Shown piece after piece: positions 53,325 to 61,817 of a DNA stretch of 64,000 nt (positions are counted from its first letter, which is position 1; each line of letters starts with the position of its first letter). The stretch comes from Poriferisocius sp965200775. GTDB taxonomy: Bacteria; Actinomycetota; Acidimicrobiia; Acidimicrobiales; Bin134. A program made the position numbers and the translations under genes. The stretch spans positions 248,001-312,000 of the forward strand of contig OZ241383.1 of the NCBI GenBank assembly GCA_965200775.1, written 5' to 3'. The notes beneath the pieces are model-generated. The model worked only from the letters and a program-made list of their open reading frames with translations, had not been told where the DNA came from and searched no databases.

Positions 53325-53735
53325 TCAGTTCTCTGTTGTGGAAGGGTCGCGGTCGAGACGCAGGGAAGCCGAGTTCATGCAGTAGCGCTCGCCGGTGGGG
53401 TGGGGGCCGTCGGGGAAGACGTGGCCGAGGTGGGCACCGCAGGACGCACACACCGCCTCGGTGCGCACCATTCCATGGCTGGTGTCGGTGTGGCGCTCGA
53501 CCTTGCCCTCGCCGGCCGCCTCGAAGAACGACGGCCAGCCGGTGCCCGAGTCGTACTTGGCCTCCGAGGAGAACAGCATCTCGTCGCACACCCGACAGCG
53601 GTAGGCCCCCTCGTCCTTGCAGTCCCAGTACTCGCCGGTGAAGGCCCGCTCGGTGCCGGCCTGCTGGGTGACGTGGTACTGCTCGGCGCTGAGCCTCTCA
53701 CGCAGTTCCCGGTCGGAGAATGTTCGCTCTGCCAT
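53325..53735 (-). CDS. msrB: Peptide-methionine (R)-S-oxide reductase
   Basis: Repairs oxidised methionine. 136 residues: zinc cysteines in CRVCDEMLFSSEAKYDSGTG near 46 and CASCGAHLGHVFPDGP near 95, and the catalytic cysteine in RYCMNSASL near 118. A TACGGT box ends 6 nt before the ATG. Confidence 0.96.
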   Translation of the reverse strand: MAERTFSDRELRERLSAEQYHVTQQAGTERAFTGEYWDCKDEGAYRCRVCDEMLFSSEAKYDSGTGWPSFFEAAGEGKVERHTDTSHGMVRTEAVCASCGAHLGHVFPDGPHPTGERYCMNSASLRLDRDPSTTEN

Positions 53736-53741
53736 GGGGCC

Positions 53742-53747
53742 ACCGTA
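53742..53747 (-). promoter_or_regulatory. -10 box for leaderless msrB mRNA
   Basis: TACGGT on the minus strand ends 6 nt before the msrB ATG. Confidence 0.5.
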
Positions 53748-53890
53748 CCGGATCGGGGGTGGTCGGTGGACAGGCTGGGAGTTGGTGGGGTTCGCCTGAT
53801 TGAGTGCGGTTTGGGGGTCGGCTCGGGCCGCATGGGTGCTTGTCTAATTCGGGTGGTGTAACTACGCTCGTGTAACCAGTTAGGGACAAG

Positions 53891-53913
53891 TTGTCACAGG
53901 TCGTCTTTAGAGT
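53891..53913 (+). promoter_or_regulatory. RecA-NDp (PafBC-type) DNA-damage promoter of recA
   Basis: TTGTCA at 53891 and TAGAGT at 53908 are separated by 11 nt. This matches the mycobacterial RecA-NDp architecture (TTGTCRGTG, 8 nt, TANNNT), where the short spacing marks activation by PafBC independently of LexA. The inner GTG block reads CAG here. It lies 60 nt upstream of the recA start. No LexA-type GAAC/GTTC palindrome was seen. Confidence 0.7.
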
Positions 53914-53972
53914 ATGCCTCGACGTTCCCTTACCAATTCGCAGCCGCGAATCAGACCATACAAGGAGGAGCA

Positions 53973-54998
53973 GTGGAGCGAGAGAAGGCACTGGAGATGG
54001 CCATGAGCCAGATCGAGAAGCAATTTGGCCACGGTGCGGTCATGAAGATGGGCGAGAAAGGCGCCATGGCCATCGAGACCATTCCAACCGGCGCCCTGGC
54101 TCTCGACCTGGCGCTGGGAGTCGGTGGGCTCCCCCGGGGCCGGGTTGTGGAGATCTACGGCCCGGAGTCGTCGGGGAAGACAACCCTGGCGCTGCACTCG
54201 GTGGCCGAGGCCCAGAGAAACGGAGGCATCTGCGCATTCGTGGATGCCGAGCACGCTCTCGACCCGGTCTACGCCAAGGCCATCGGGGTGGATGTGGACG
54301 AGCTGCTCATCTCGCAGCCCGACACCGGTGAGCAGGCGTTGGAGATCGCCGACATGTTGATCCGGTCGGGAGCGCTCGACGTGATCGTCATCGACTCGGT
54401 GGCCGCTCTCACTCCTCGAGCCGAGATCGAGGGAGACATGGGCGACACCCACGTGGGCCTGCAAGCCCGCCTCATGTCACAGGCGCTGCGCAAGCTCACC
54501 GCCAACCTCAACAAGTCAAAGACGGTCTGCATCTTCATCAACCAGTTGCGGGAGAAGATCGGCGTGATGTTCGGATCGCCGGAGACCACGCCGGGTGGCC
54601 GTGCGCTGAAGTTCTACTCGTCGGTCCGGCTGGACATTCGCCGTATCGAGTCCCTCAAGCAGGGGGTGGACGTGATCGGCAACCGGACCAGGGTCAAGGT
54701 GGTCAAGAACAAGGTGGCCCCGCCGTTCCGCCAGGCCGAGTTCGACATCATGTACTCCAAGGGCATTAGCCGGGAAGGCTCGCTGCTGGACGTCGGGGTC
54801 GATCTGGACATCGTGGACAAGTCCGGGGCCTGGTTCACCTACCAGGGCGAGCACCTCGGTCAGGGCCGGGAGAAGGCCAAGGCGTTCCTGGCCGAACACC
54901 CCGAGATCATGGTGGAGATCACCGACCGGGTGTGGCAGGCGGTGAACCCTGCCGAGCCCGAGCCGGTGGAGCAGGAAGCCCCCGTGCAAACCGGCTAA
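53973..54998 (+). CDS. recA: Recombinase A
   Basis: DNA strand-exchange ATPase and SOS co-protease. 341 residues with Walker A GPESSGKTTLALHSVAEAQ near 61, FVDAEHALDPVYAKAIGV near 90, VIDSVAALTPRAEIEGDMGD near 135 and FINQLREKIGVMFGSPETTP near 189. GTG start with AAGGAGGAG 4 nt upstream. No intein. No recX gene follows: miaB starts 58 nt after the stop. Confidence 0.98.
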   Translation: MEREKALEMAMSQIEKQFGHGAVMKMGEKGAMAIETIPTGALALDLALGVGGLPRGRVVEIYGPESSGKTTLALHSVAEAQRNGGICAFVDAEHALDPVYAKAIGVDVDELLISQPDTGEQALEIADMLIRSGALDVIVIDSVAALTPRAEIEGDMGDTHVGLQARLMSQALRKLTANLNKSKTVCIFINQLREKIGVMFGSPETTPGGRALKFYSSVRLDIRRIESLKQGVDVIGNRTRVKVVKNKVAPPFRQAEFDIMYSKGISREGSLLDVGVDLDIVDKSGAWFTYQGEHLGQGREKAKAFLAEHPEIMVEITDRVWQAVNPAEPEPVEQEAPVQTG

Positions 54999-55043
54999 CC
55001 GTAAACCTGCAAACCGGCTGGGGAGCGGGTACTGGTCGCTCGG

Positions 55044-55049
55044 TAGTAT
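55044..55049 (+). promoter_or_regulatory. -10 box for leaderless miaB mRNA
   Basis: TAGTAT ends 7 nt before the GTG start of miaB. Confidence 0.5.
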
Positions 55050-55056
55050 GAGTTAG

Positions 55057-56469
55057 GTGAGTCGTAGCTACTACATCCGCACCTACGGGTGTCAGATGAA
55101 CGAGCACGACACCGAACGCATCGCCGGCCTGCTGGAAGCAGCCGGGATGACATCGGCCGATGCCATGGAGTCGGCCGATGTCATCGTGCTCAACACCTGT
55201 TGCATCCGCGAGAACGCCGACAACAAGCTCTACGGCCAGCTCGGCCACCTAAAGCGGCTCAAACAGGCTCGCCCCAACATGCAGATCGCGGTGGCGGGTT
55301 GTTTGGCCCAGAAGGACCGGGAACTGATCCGAGACCGGGCCGGCCATGTTGATGTGGTGTTCGGCACCCACAACGTGCATCGGGCCGCCGAGCTGATCAA
55401 CGCTGCCGCCGATGGTCCGGTGGTGGAGATCCTGGAGGAAGCGGCCTCCGACGACCGCGACAGTTTTCCGTCTGCGCTGCCGGTACGCCGGGATGCCCCC
55501 TATGCGGCATGGATGACCATCCAGGTGGGCTGTGACAACTCGTGCGCCTTCTGCATCGTGCCCGCGGTGCGGGGAGCGGAGATCAGCCGCCCGATGGAGG
55601 CTCTGGTGTCGGAGGCGACCGATCTGGTGGCCGGTGGGGTTACCGAGATCACCCTGCTGGGTCAGAACGTGAACTCCTACGGTCGTGATCTGCAACGCAA
55701 CAGGCGCCAGGCCGGCGAACACGTTGCGTTGCGCCCGCTGTTCGCCGATCTGCTGCGGGCGGTCGGGGAGGTGGACGGCATCGAGCGCATCCGGTTCACC
55801 AGCCCCCATCCCAAGGACCTGCGCCCCGAGACCATCGAGGCCATGGCCGAGGTTCCTTCGGTGTGTGAGCACCTGCACCTTCCCCTGCAATCGGGCAGCG
55901 ACCGGGTGCTGGCAGCGATGCACCGGGGTTACACCGCCGAGCGGTATCTGGACCGCCTCGGGGCTGCTCGGGCTGCCGTGGATGATCTGGCGGTGTCAAC
56001 CGACATCATCGTGGGCTTTCCCGGCGAGACCGAGGAAGATTTCGAGCAGACGCTGCTGGTGGCAGCCGAGGCCGAGTACGACTCGGCGTTCACGTTCGTG
56101 TTCTCGCCCCGGCCCGGCACCGAGGCAGCGGAGATGGTGGACAGCTACTGCGATCCCGACGAGGTGCGGGACCGTTTCGAGCGGCTACGCACGGTGGTTG
56201 ATCGCTCCGGCCTCCGGAGCAACCAGGCCCGAGTCGGTCGCCGTGAGGAGGTGGTGGTGGAAGGTCCGTCCAAGCGCGACCCCGAGGTGCTCACCGGGCG
56301 GACCCGCCAGAACCGGTTGGTCCACTTCCCCTCGGGCCAAACGCTCAAACCGGGGACGTTCGCCACCGTGGATGTGACAGCGGCCGGGGCTCATCACCTG
56401 CGGGGCGAGCTGGCCGAGGTAACCGCGCCGCCCAGGTGGCGCACCCGGATACCGGTGGCGGCGATCTGA
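55057..56469 (+). CDS. miaB: tRNA 2-methylthio-N6-isopentenyladenosine synthase
   Basis: Radical-SAM methylthiotransferase acting on i6A37 made by MiaA. 470 residues. The UPF0004 domain carries cysteines in RTYGCQMNEHDTERIAG, NTCCIRENADNK and VAGCLAQKDREL. The radical-SAM CxxxCxxC is in VGCDNSCAFCIVPAVRGAE near 153, and a TRAM domain ends the protein. GTG start. miaA overlaps its 3' end by 34 nt if the GTG at 56436 is used. Confidence 0.97.
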   Translation: MSRSYYIRTYGCQMNEHDTERIAGLLEAAGMTSADAMESADVIVLNTCCIRENADNKLYGQLGHLKRLKQARPNMQIAVAGCLAQKDRELIRDRAGHVDVVFGTHNVHRAAELINAAADGPVVEILEEAASDDRDSFPSALPVRRDAPYAAWMTIQVGCDNSCAFCIVPAVRGAEISRPMEALVSEATDLVAGGVTEITLLGQNVNSYGRDLQRNRRQAGEHVALRPLFADLLRAVGEVDGIERIRFTSPHPKDLRPETIEAMAEVPSVCEHLHLPLQSGSDRVLAAMHRGYTAERYLDRLGAARAAVDDLAVSTDIIVGFPGETEEDFEQTLLVAAEAEYDSAFTFVFSPRPGTEAAEMVDSYCDPDEVRDRFERLRTVVDRSGLRSNQARVGRREEVVVEGPSKRDPEVLTGRTRQNRLVHFPSGQTLKPGTFATVDVTAAGAHHLRGELAEVTAPPRWRTRIPVAAI

Positions 56470-57359
56470 GCCCACTGGCCATCGTCGGGGTCACCGCCAC
56501 CGGCAAGTCGGCGGTGGCGCTGGCCGTGGCCCACCTGCTGGGCGACGCCGAGATCATCTCGGTTGACTCCATGCAGGTTTACCGGGGCATGGACATCGGC
56601 ACCGACAAGCCCACCCCGACCCAGCAGGCCCAAGTGCCTCACCACCTAATCGACATGGTGGAGCCTTCGCAGGACTACTCGGTGTCCCAGTTTTTGGCAG
56701 CGGCCCGCCGGGCCCGGGCCGACATCGCCGAGCGGGGCCGGCGAGCGGTGCTGGTGGGAGGGACCGGGTTGTATCACCGGGCGGTGATCGACGACCTCGA
56801 CATCCCCGGACGATTTCCCGAGACGGCGGCCGCTTTGGAAGCCGAGCCCGACACCGAGGCGCTGCACCGCAGGCTGGTGGAGCTGGATCCGGTGGCTGCG
56901 GCCCGCATGGAGTCCACCAACCGGCGCCGGGTGGTGCGAGCGCTGGAGGTGACGGTGGGCAGCGGCCGCCCGTTCTCGTCCTACGGTTCGGGCCTGGACA
57001 CCTACCCCCCTAGCGATGTGACCCAGTTCGGGCTTCGGCTGGCCCGCTCCGAGGTTGATCGCCACATTGAGCAGCGCTATCACCGGCAGATGGCCGAGGG
57101 GTTCCTGGCCGAGGTGGAAGCCCTGGCGGCTGGCCCGGCAATGTCGCGCACCGCGTCGCAGGCGTTGGGTTACAAGGAGCTGCTGGCCCACCTCAACGGG
57201 GAGATGTCGCTGGATGAGGCGGTGGCGGTGGCCATCACCCGCACCCGTCGGTTCGCCCGCCGCCAGGAGCGGTGGTTCCGGCGCGACCCCCGAATCGTCT
57301 GGCTCGACGGCGAAGCCGAAGCCGAGCGACTGGCAGCCGAAATAGCGACGGGGAAATAG
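56436..57359 (+). CDS. miaA: tRNA dimethylallyltransferase
   Basis: Adds a dimethylallyl group to A37 of tRNAs reading UNN codons. 307 residues: P-loop IVGVTATGKSAVALAVAHL near 16, EIISVDSMQVYRGMDIGTDK near 38, VGGTGLYHRAV near 109 and the C-terminal LGYKELLAHLNGEMSLDEAV then RTRRFARRQERWF. The start is uncertain: GTG 56436 is in frame inside miaB; the conserved part starts at about 56472. Confidence 0.95.
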   Translation: MAHPDTGGGDLSPLAIVGVTATGKSAVALAVAHLLGDAEIISVDSMQVYRGMDIGTDKPTPTQQAQVPHHLIDMVEPSQDYSVSQFLAAARRARADIAERGRRAVLVGGTGLYHRAVIDDLDIPGRFPETAAALEAEPDTEALHRRLVELDPVAAARMESTNRRRVVRALEVTVGSGRPFSSYGSGLDTYPPSDVTQFGLRLARSEVDRHIEQRYHRQMAEGFLAEVEALAAGPAMSRTASQALGYKELLAHLNGEMSLDEAVAVAITRTRRFARRQERWFRRDPRIVWLDGEAEAERLAAEIATGK

Positions 57360-57405
57360 CGAAATGAGGCGTGGCGGAAGGGGCCGGAGTTGTCAGACTG
57401 GAACG

Positions 57406-58257
57406 ATGAGGCTGGCCAAGCACCACGGCTTGGGGAACGACTTCCTGGTGGCGTTCGCCGAAGAGCTGCCCGAGTACGCCCCCGCGCTGGCCTGGGGGCT
57501 GTGTCACCGCACGAGGGGCGTCGGAGCCGACGGCCTCCTGTGGGGGTTGCCGGGCGACCGGTCGTCGGGCACCGACATCACCATGGTGCTGTTCAACGCC
57601 GACGGCAGCCGGGCCGAGATGAGCGGCAACGGCATACGCTGCCTGGCCCACGCAGCGGTGCGAAGAGACGGCGAACTCAAGCAGTCCCGCTTCCGGCGAA
57701 CCCGAAGCGGCGTGGAACTGCGGATCGGAACCGACGCCGGGGTACGAACCGTGGCGGTCACCGCCACCGCAATTTCCGAGGTGATAGAGGCACGGGTGGA
57801 TATGGGCAGGGTCGGTCCCGGCCCGGAGGTTTCCGGCATCGACCACCCCGATGCCCTGTGGTTCACCACCGCCGACGTGGGAAATCCCCATCTGGTGGTG
57901 CAGGTCCCCAACGCCGCCGATGTGGACGTGGCCACCGACGGCGCTCGCCTGGCCGAAGCGGCAGCCGCCGGGGGCATCAACGTCGAGTTCTTCAGCGTGA
58001 ACAGCGACGGGGGAATCACCCTGCGGGTGTGGGAGCGAGGGGTGGGGGTGACCGAGGCGTGCGGGACCGGAGCCTGCGCCGCAGCCCACGCCGCTCACCA
58101 GCGCGGGCTGGTGGGGCCTGCGGTGCCGGTGTCCATGGCCGGCGGCGACGTGGTGGTGGAGCTTGGCGATGCGGCCACCCTCACCGGTCCGTCGGTGTTC
58201 GTCGCCGACGTGGAAACCGGTTCGACCGTCTTTGCGATGAGCGTGAACGCCGGTTGA
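57406..58257 (+). CDS. dapF: Diaminopimelate epimerase
   Basis: Converts LL- to meso-diaminopimelate for peptidoglycan and lysine. 283 residues. The two catalytic cysteines are in EMSGNGIRCLAHAAVRRDG near 78 and VTEACGTGACAAAHAAHQRG near 212. KHHGLGNDFLVAF starts the protein and NADGSRAEMSG precedes the first Cys. The stop overlaps the possible TTG start of hflX. Confidence 0.96.
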   Translation: MRLAKHHGLGNDFLVAFAEELPEYAPALAWGLCHRTRGVGADGLLWGLPGDRSSGTDITMVLFNADGSRAEMSGNGIRCLAHAAVRRDGELKQSRFRRTRSGVELRIGTDAGVRTVAVTATAISEVIEARVDMGRVGPGPEVSGIDHPDALWFTTADVGNPHLVVQVPNAADVDVATDGARLAEAAAAGGINVEFFSVNSDGGITLRVWERGVGVTEACGTGACAAAHAAHQRGLVGPAVPVSMAGGDVVVELGDAATLTGPSVFVADVETGSTVFAMSVNAG

Positions 58258-58259
58258 AC

Positions 58260-59624
58260 GTGGACGGGGAGCGAGGCGTGGATCAACCGGGGCGACCATC
58301 ACGAGAGCACACGGAAGCCGAGCACGAGACCCATCGGGGCGGGTTCGGAACCCACGGCGGGGAGTCGGGTGCGTTCATCGAGCGGGCCTTCAGGGAGAAG
58401 ATCGTGCTGGTGGGTGTGGCTGTGGGCAACACCGATCCGGCCCGAACAGACGCCGACCTCGACGAGCTGGCCCACCTCATCGACACCGCCGGAGCCGATG
58501 AGGTGGGACGGGTGGTGCAGCGCCGCAACTCCCCCGATCCGGGCACGTTCATCGGTCGGGGCAAGGCCGATGAGGTGCTGGAGCTGTGCGAGCGGTTCGA
58601 TGCCGACACCGTGGTCTTTGACGACGAGCTGAGCCCCGCTCAACAGTTCAACCTGGAGAAAATCCTCGGCCGCACCGCCATCGACCGAACCGCGGTGATC
58701 CTGGACATCTTCGCCCAGAACGCCAGCAGCCTTGAAGGTCAAGCCCAGGTGGAGCTAGCCCAGCTTCGCTACCGGCTGCCCCGCTTGCGCCGGAACTCCG
58801 GTTTCAGCCAGCAAGCCGGGGGGATCGGCACCAGGGGGCCAGGCGAGACCCAGCTCGAGGTGGATCGCCGGAGGATCCAGCGGCGCATCCACAAGCTGGA
58901 GGCGCAGCTTCGCGACATCGAGAAGAACCGCAACGTGCAGAGCCGGAGCCGCCGCCGCTCGGCCCAGAGCGCCGTGGCCATCGTCGGCTACACCAACGCG
59001 GGCAAGTCCCGGCTGCTCAACCGGCTCACCGACTCAGGGGTGCTGGTGCGTAACCGCCTGTTCGCCACCCTCGACGCCGCCACCCGTCGCCTGGAGCTGC
59101 CCGGCGGGGAGCGGGTGCTGTTGACCGACACCGTGGGCTTCATCCGGAAGCTGCCCCACCAGCTTGTGGAGGCGTTTCGCTCCACCCTCGATGTGGTGGC
59201 CGAGGCCGACCTTTTGCTGCATGTGGTGGATGCCTCCGGGCCGGATCCCGATGCCCACATCGGTGCGGTGCGGCGGGTGCTGAAGGAGATCGGCGCCGGA
59301 GACGTCCCCGAGCTGCTCGTGTACAACAAGTACGATCTACTGGCCGGGCGCGACACCCCGCTGGGGATGAACCGGGACGCTGTAATGGTGTCGGCCGCCA
59401 CCGGGGAGGGGACCGACAAGCTCCTGGCTGCCATGGACGATGAGCTGCGTTCCGGCGGTGTAATCGTGGAGCTGCACGTGCCCTACGCCCGGGGGGAGGT
59501 GCTGGCCGCGGTGCAGCGAGCCGGACGGGTGCTGGTCACCGACACCGACAGCACCGGATACCGGCTCCAGGCCAGCATGGACCGGGCGTCTGCGGCTCGG
59601 CTCTCCGAATGGATAGTGGGGTAG
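58260..59624 (+). CDS. hflX: GTPase HflX
   Basis: Ribosome-associated GTPase that splits stalled or stress-arrested ribosomes. About 454 residues: N-terminal domain with GTFIGRGKADEVLELCERF near 95 and DDELSPAQQFNLEKILG, a coiled-coil linker (GGIGTRGPGETQLEVDRRR), then G1 VGYTNAGKSRLLNRLTDSG near 244, G3 LTDTVGFIRKLPHQLVEAF and G4 VYNKYDLL. Start at GTG 58260 or TTG 58254 (TTGA overlap with dapF). The first 40 residues are charged and unlike other HflX proteins. Confidence 0.95.
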   Translation: MDGERGVDQPGRPSREHTEAEHETHRGGFGTHGGESGAFIERAFREKIVLVGVAVGNTDPARTDADLDELAHLIDTAGADEVGRVVQRRNSPDPGTFIGRGKADEVLELCERFDADTVVFDDELSPAQQFNLEKILGRTAIDRTAVILDIFAQNASSLEGQAQVELAQLRYRLPRLRRNSGFSQQAGGIGTRGPGETQLEVDRRRIQRRIHKLEAQLRDIEKNRNVQSRSRRRSAQSAVAIVGYTNAGKSRLLNRLTDSGVLVRNRLFATLDAATRRLELPGGERVLLTDTVGFIRKLPHQLVEAFRSTLDVVAEADLLLHVVDASGPDPDAHIGAVRRVLKEIGAGDVPELLVYNKYDLLAGRDTPLGMNRDAVMVSAATGEGTDKLLAAMDDELRSGGVIVELHVPYARGEVLAAVQRAGRVLVTDTDSTGYRLQASMDRASAARLSEWIVG

Positions 59625-59684
59625 ATTGGCACCACTGCCGTCGCAAACCTTCCAGCCGATTCGCATACGGACCACTAGGTACTG

Positions 59685-60824
59685 ATGACCGGATTCACCC
59701 CGCCTCCCTACCCCTATGACCGGCTCGAAGAGTTGCGGGCCATCGCCGACCGTTTCGACGGCGGATGTGTCGACCTCTCGGTGGGCGCCCCGTCGGACCC
59801 GCCTCCCGGTGTCGTGATCGAAGCCCTCACCTCATCCAGCGCCGAGCGGGGCTATCCGGCTTCGGTGGGCTCGGCGGCCTACCGGGATGCTGCCATCGGC
59901 TGGCTGTCCCGCCGCTTCGGGGTGGACGCCACGGGGGCCGGGATCGCAGGCTGCGTGGGAACCAAGGAGTTTGTGGCCTCCCTGCCCCACTACCTGCGGT
60001 TGCGCGACCCCAGCCGGGACACGGTGCTGTACCCGGCGCTCTCCTATCCCACCTACGCAATGGGTGCAGAGCTGGCCGGGTGCCGGGCGGTTCCGGTGCC
60101 GGTGGATAACCAGTGGTGCCTCAACCTCAAGGCCGTGGACCCCGACGACGCGGCCCGGGCCCTGTGCCTGTGGGTGAACACGCCGGGCAATCCGGCGGGC
60201 GGGCTGGAGAACCTGGCTTCCATAGCCCAATGGGGGCGGGACCATCGGGTGCCGGTGTTCAGCGACGAGTGCTACATCGAGTACATCTGGGCCGACATGG
60301 CGCCCGGTACTGCCAGCATCCTGCACCAGGGTCCCGAGGGGGTGGTAGCCGTCCACTCTCTGTCGAAGCGGTCGAACATGGCGGGCATCCGAGCCGGCTT
60401 CTACATGGGCGATCCCGACCTGGTGGGCTACCTGTCGGAGGTTCGCAAGCACGCCGGGATGATGATTCCCGGCCCGGCTCAGGCCGCGGCGGTGGCGGCG
60501 TTCAACGACGATGCTCACGTGGACGCACAGCGGGAGATCTACCGCTCCCGTCTGGGGCGGCTGCGGGACCTTCTGTTGCTACTCTCCCCGGTGTTACACC
60601 TGCCAGGCGGTGGCCTCTACCTGTGGGCGGCGTCTCCCGGCGGCGACGGGTGGGCGCTGGCTCGCCGGGCCGCCGAGGAGATGGGCATGCTGATCAGCCC
60701 CGGCGAGTTCTACGGTTCACGGGGAGCGGGCTATGCGCGAGCGGCCGCGGTCGCCCCCGACGATCGGATCGACCTGCTCGAAGATCGTCTGGCCTGCGAG
60801 GTCAACATAGCTGTGGACGGATGA
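59685..60824 (+). CDS. dapC: Succinyldiaminopimelate transaminase
   Basis: PLP-dependent class I/II aminotransferase forming N-succinyl-LL-DAP. 379 residues: VGAPSDPPPGVVIEALTSSS near 33, PALSYPTYAMGAELAG near 116, LWVNTPGNPAGG near 161 and the PLP lysine in AVHSLSKRSNMAGIRAGFYM near 223. The specific role is assigned from its neighbours dapD and dapE. ATG start, 60 nt after hflX. Confidence 0.9.
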   Translation: MTGFTPPPYPYDRLEELRAIADRFDGGCVDLSVGAPSDPPPGVVIEALTSSSAERGYPASVGSAAYRDAAIGWLSRRFGVDATGAGIAGCVGTKEFVASLPHYLRLRDPSRDTVLYPALSYPTYAMGAELAGCRAVPVPVDNQWCLNLKAVDPDDAARALCLWVNTPGNPAGGLENLASIAQWGRDHRVPVFSDECYIEYIWADMAPGTASILHQGPEGVVAVHSLSKRSNMAGIRAGFYMGDPDLVGYLSEVRKHAGMMIPGPAQAAAVAAFNDDAHVDAQREIYRSRLGRLRDLLLLLSPVLHLPGGGLYLWAASPGGDGWALARRAAEEMGMLISPGEFYGSRGAGYARAAAVAPDDRIDLLEDRLACEVNIAVDG

Positions 60825-60920
60825 GCGGTCGGGGTGTCCGGTGATTGAGCCGGAGTGCGGAGCAGCGGACATGAACGGTCGGGTTTCCCCGGCCAAAGGA
60901 CAACGAGCGAGGTAGTTGGA

Positions 60921-61745
60921 ATGGGTGATCTGCAAACCCGAATCGAGGCGTTGTGGGTCGACCGGACGCCGCTCACCGACGGTGACCCGGAGGCCCGGGC
61001 CGCGGTGGACGAGGCCGTCGACCTGTTGGACACCGGGGCGGCTCGGGTGGCCGAAGTGGGCGACGACGGCGAGGTGGTTGTGCATCAGTGGCTGAAGCAG
61101 GCCATCTTGTTGCTGTTCTCGGTGAGCGAGATGGAGACGATGGAGCTGGGGCCGTTCGAGTACGCCGACAAGATCCCCCTCAAGACCGACTACCAGGCTG
61201 CCGGGGTGAGGGTGGTACCCGGGGCGTCGGCCCGCCGGGGCTCGTTCTTGGACCGGGGCGTGATCATGATGCCCAGCTACGTGAACATCGGCGCCCGGGT
61301 GGGGGCCAACACCATGGTCGACACCTGGGCCACGGTGGGTTCCTGCGCCCAGATCGGATCCAACGTGCATCTGTCGGGCGGGGTGGGAATCGGCGGTGTG
61401 CTGGAGCCCCCCCAGGCGGCGCCGGTGATCGTCGGCGACGACTGCCTGGTGGGGAGCCGCTGCATCGTGGCCGAGGGGGCCCGGATCGGCAACGGGGCGG
61501 TGCTCGGAGCCGGGTGCGTGCTCACCGGATCGATCCCGGTGATCGACTCGGCCACCGGCGAGGAGTTGGGCAGGGGCGTGGTGCCCGACTGGTCGGTGGC
61601 GGTATCGGCCACCCGACCCCGGACGTTCGAGGGCGGGACGTTCGGATTGCCCTGCGTGCTGGTGATCCGCCACCTCGCCCCCGGCGAACGCCACGACAAG
61701 GCCCAGCTCAACGACGTGTTGCGCCAACACGGCGCGGCGACCTGA
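60921..61745 (+). CDS. dapD: Tetrahydrodipicolinate N-succinyltransferase
   Basis: Acylates tetrahydrodipicolinate with succinyl-CoA. 274 residues: an N-terminal helical domain, then a left-handed beta-helix (RGVIMMPSYVNIGARVGANT near 112; IGSNVHLSGGVGIGGVLEPP; CLVGSRCIVAEGARIGNGAV), and a C-terminal strand region. MVDTWATVGSCAQIG is the active-site block. GAGG lies 9-10 nt before the ATG. Confidence 0.95.
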   Translation: MGDLQTRIEALWVDRTPLTDGDPEARAAVDEAVDLLDTGAARVAEVGDDGEVVVHQWLKQAILLLFSVSEMETMELGPFEYADKIPLKTDYQAAGVRVVPGASARRGSFLDRGVIMMPSYVNIGARVGANTMVDTWATVGSCAQIGSNVHLSGGVGIGGVLEPPQAAPVIVGDDCLVGSRCIVAEGARIGNGAVLGAGCVLTGSIPVIDSATGEELGRGVVPDWSVAVSATRPRTFEGGTFGLPCVLVIRHLAPGERHDKAQLNDVLRQHGAAT

Positions 61746-61760
61746 CAATCGGCTCTCGCC

Positions 61761-61817
61761 ATGGCTGATTTGTTGGTTGAAACCGCCGAGCTGGGGATGG
61801 CTGGTCGCCATGGCTGA
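61761..61817 (+). other. Duplicated dapE start forming a micro-ORF
   Basis: The first 13 codons of dapE and the bases before them occur twice, 49 bp apart (ATGs at 61761 and 61810), with several silent or near-silent differences. The upstream copy reads MADLLVETAELGMAGRHG and stops at a TGA (61815) inside the dapE start (ATGGCTGA). The real dapE start is the second copy, whose frame continues. The micro-ORF could deliver ribosomes to dapE by re-initiation. Confidence 0.6.

Noticed and set aside
57390..58259. Open frame extending hflX upstream to 744 residues
   Set aside because: The extension overlaps dapF in another frame and is Arg/Gly-rich; hflX homologues start near 58260.
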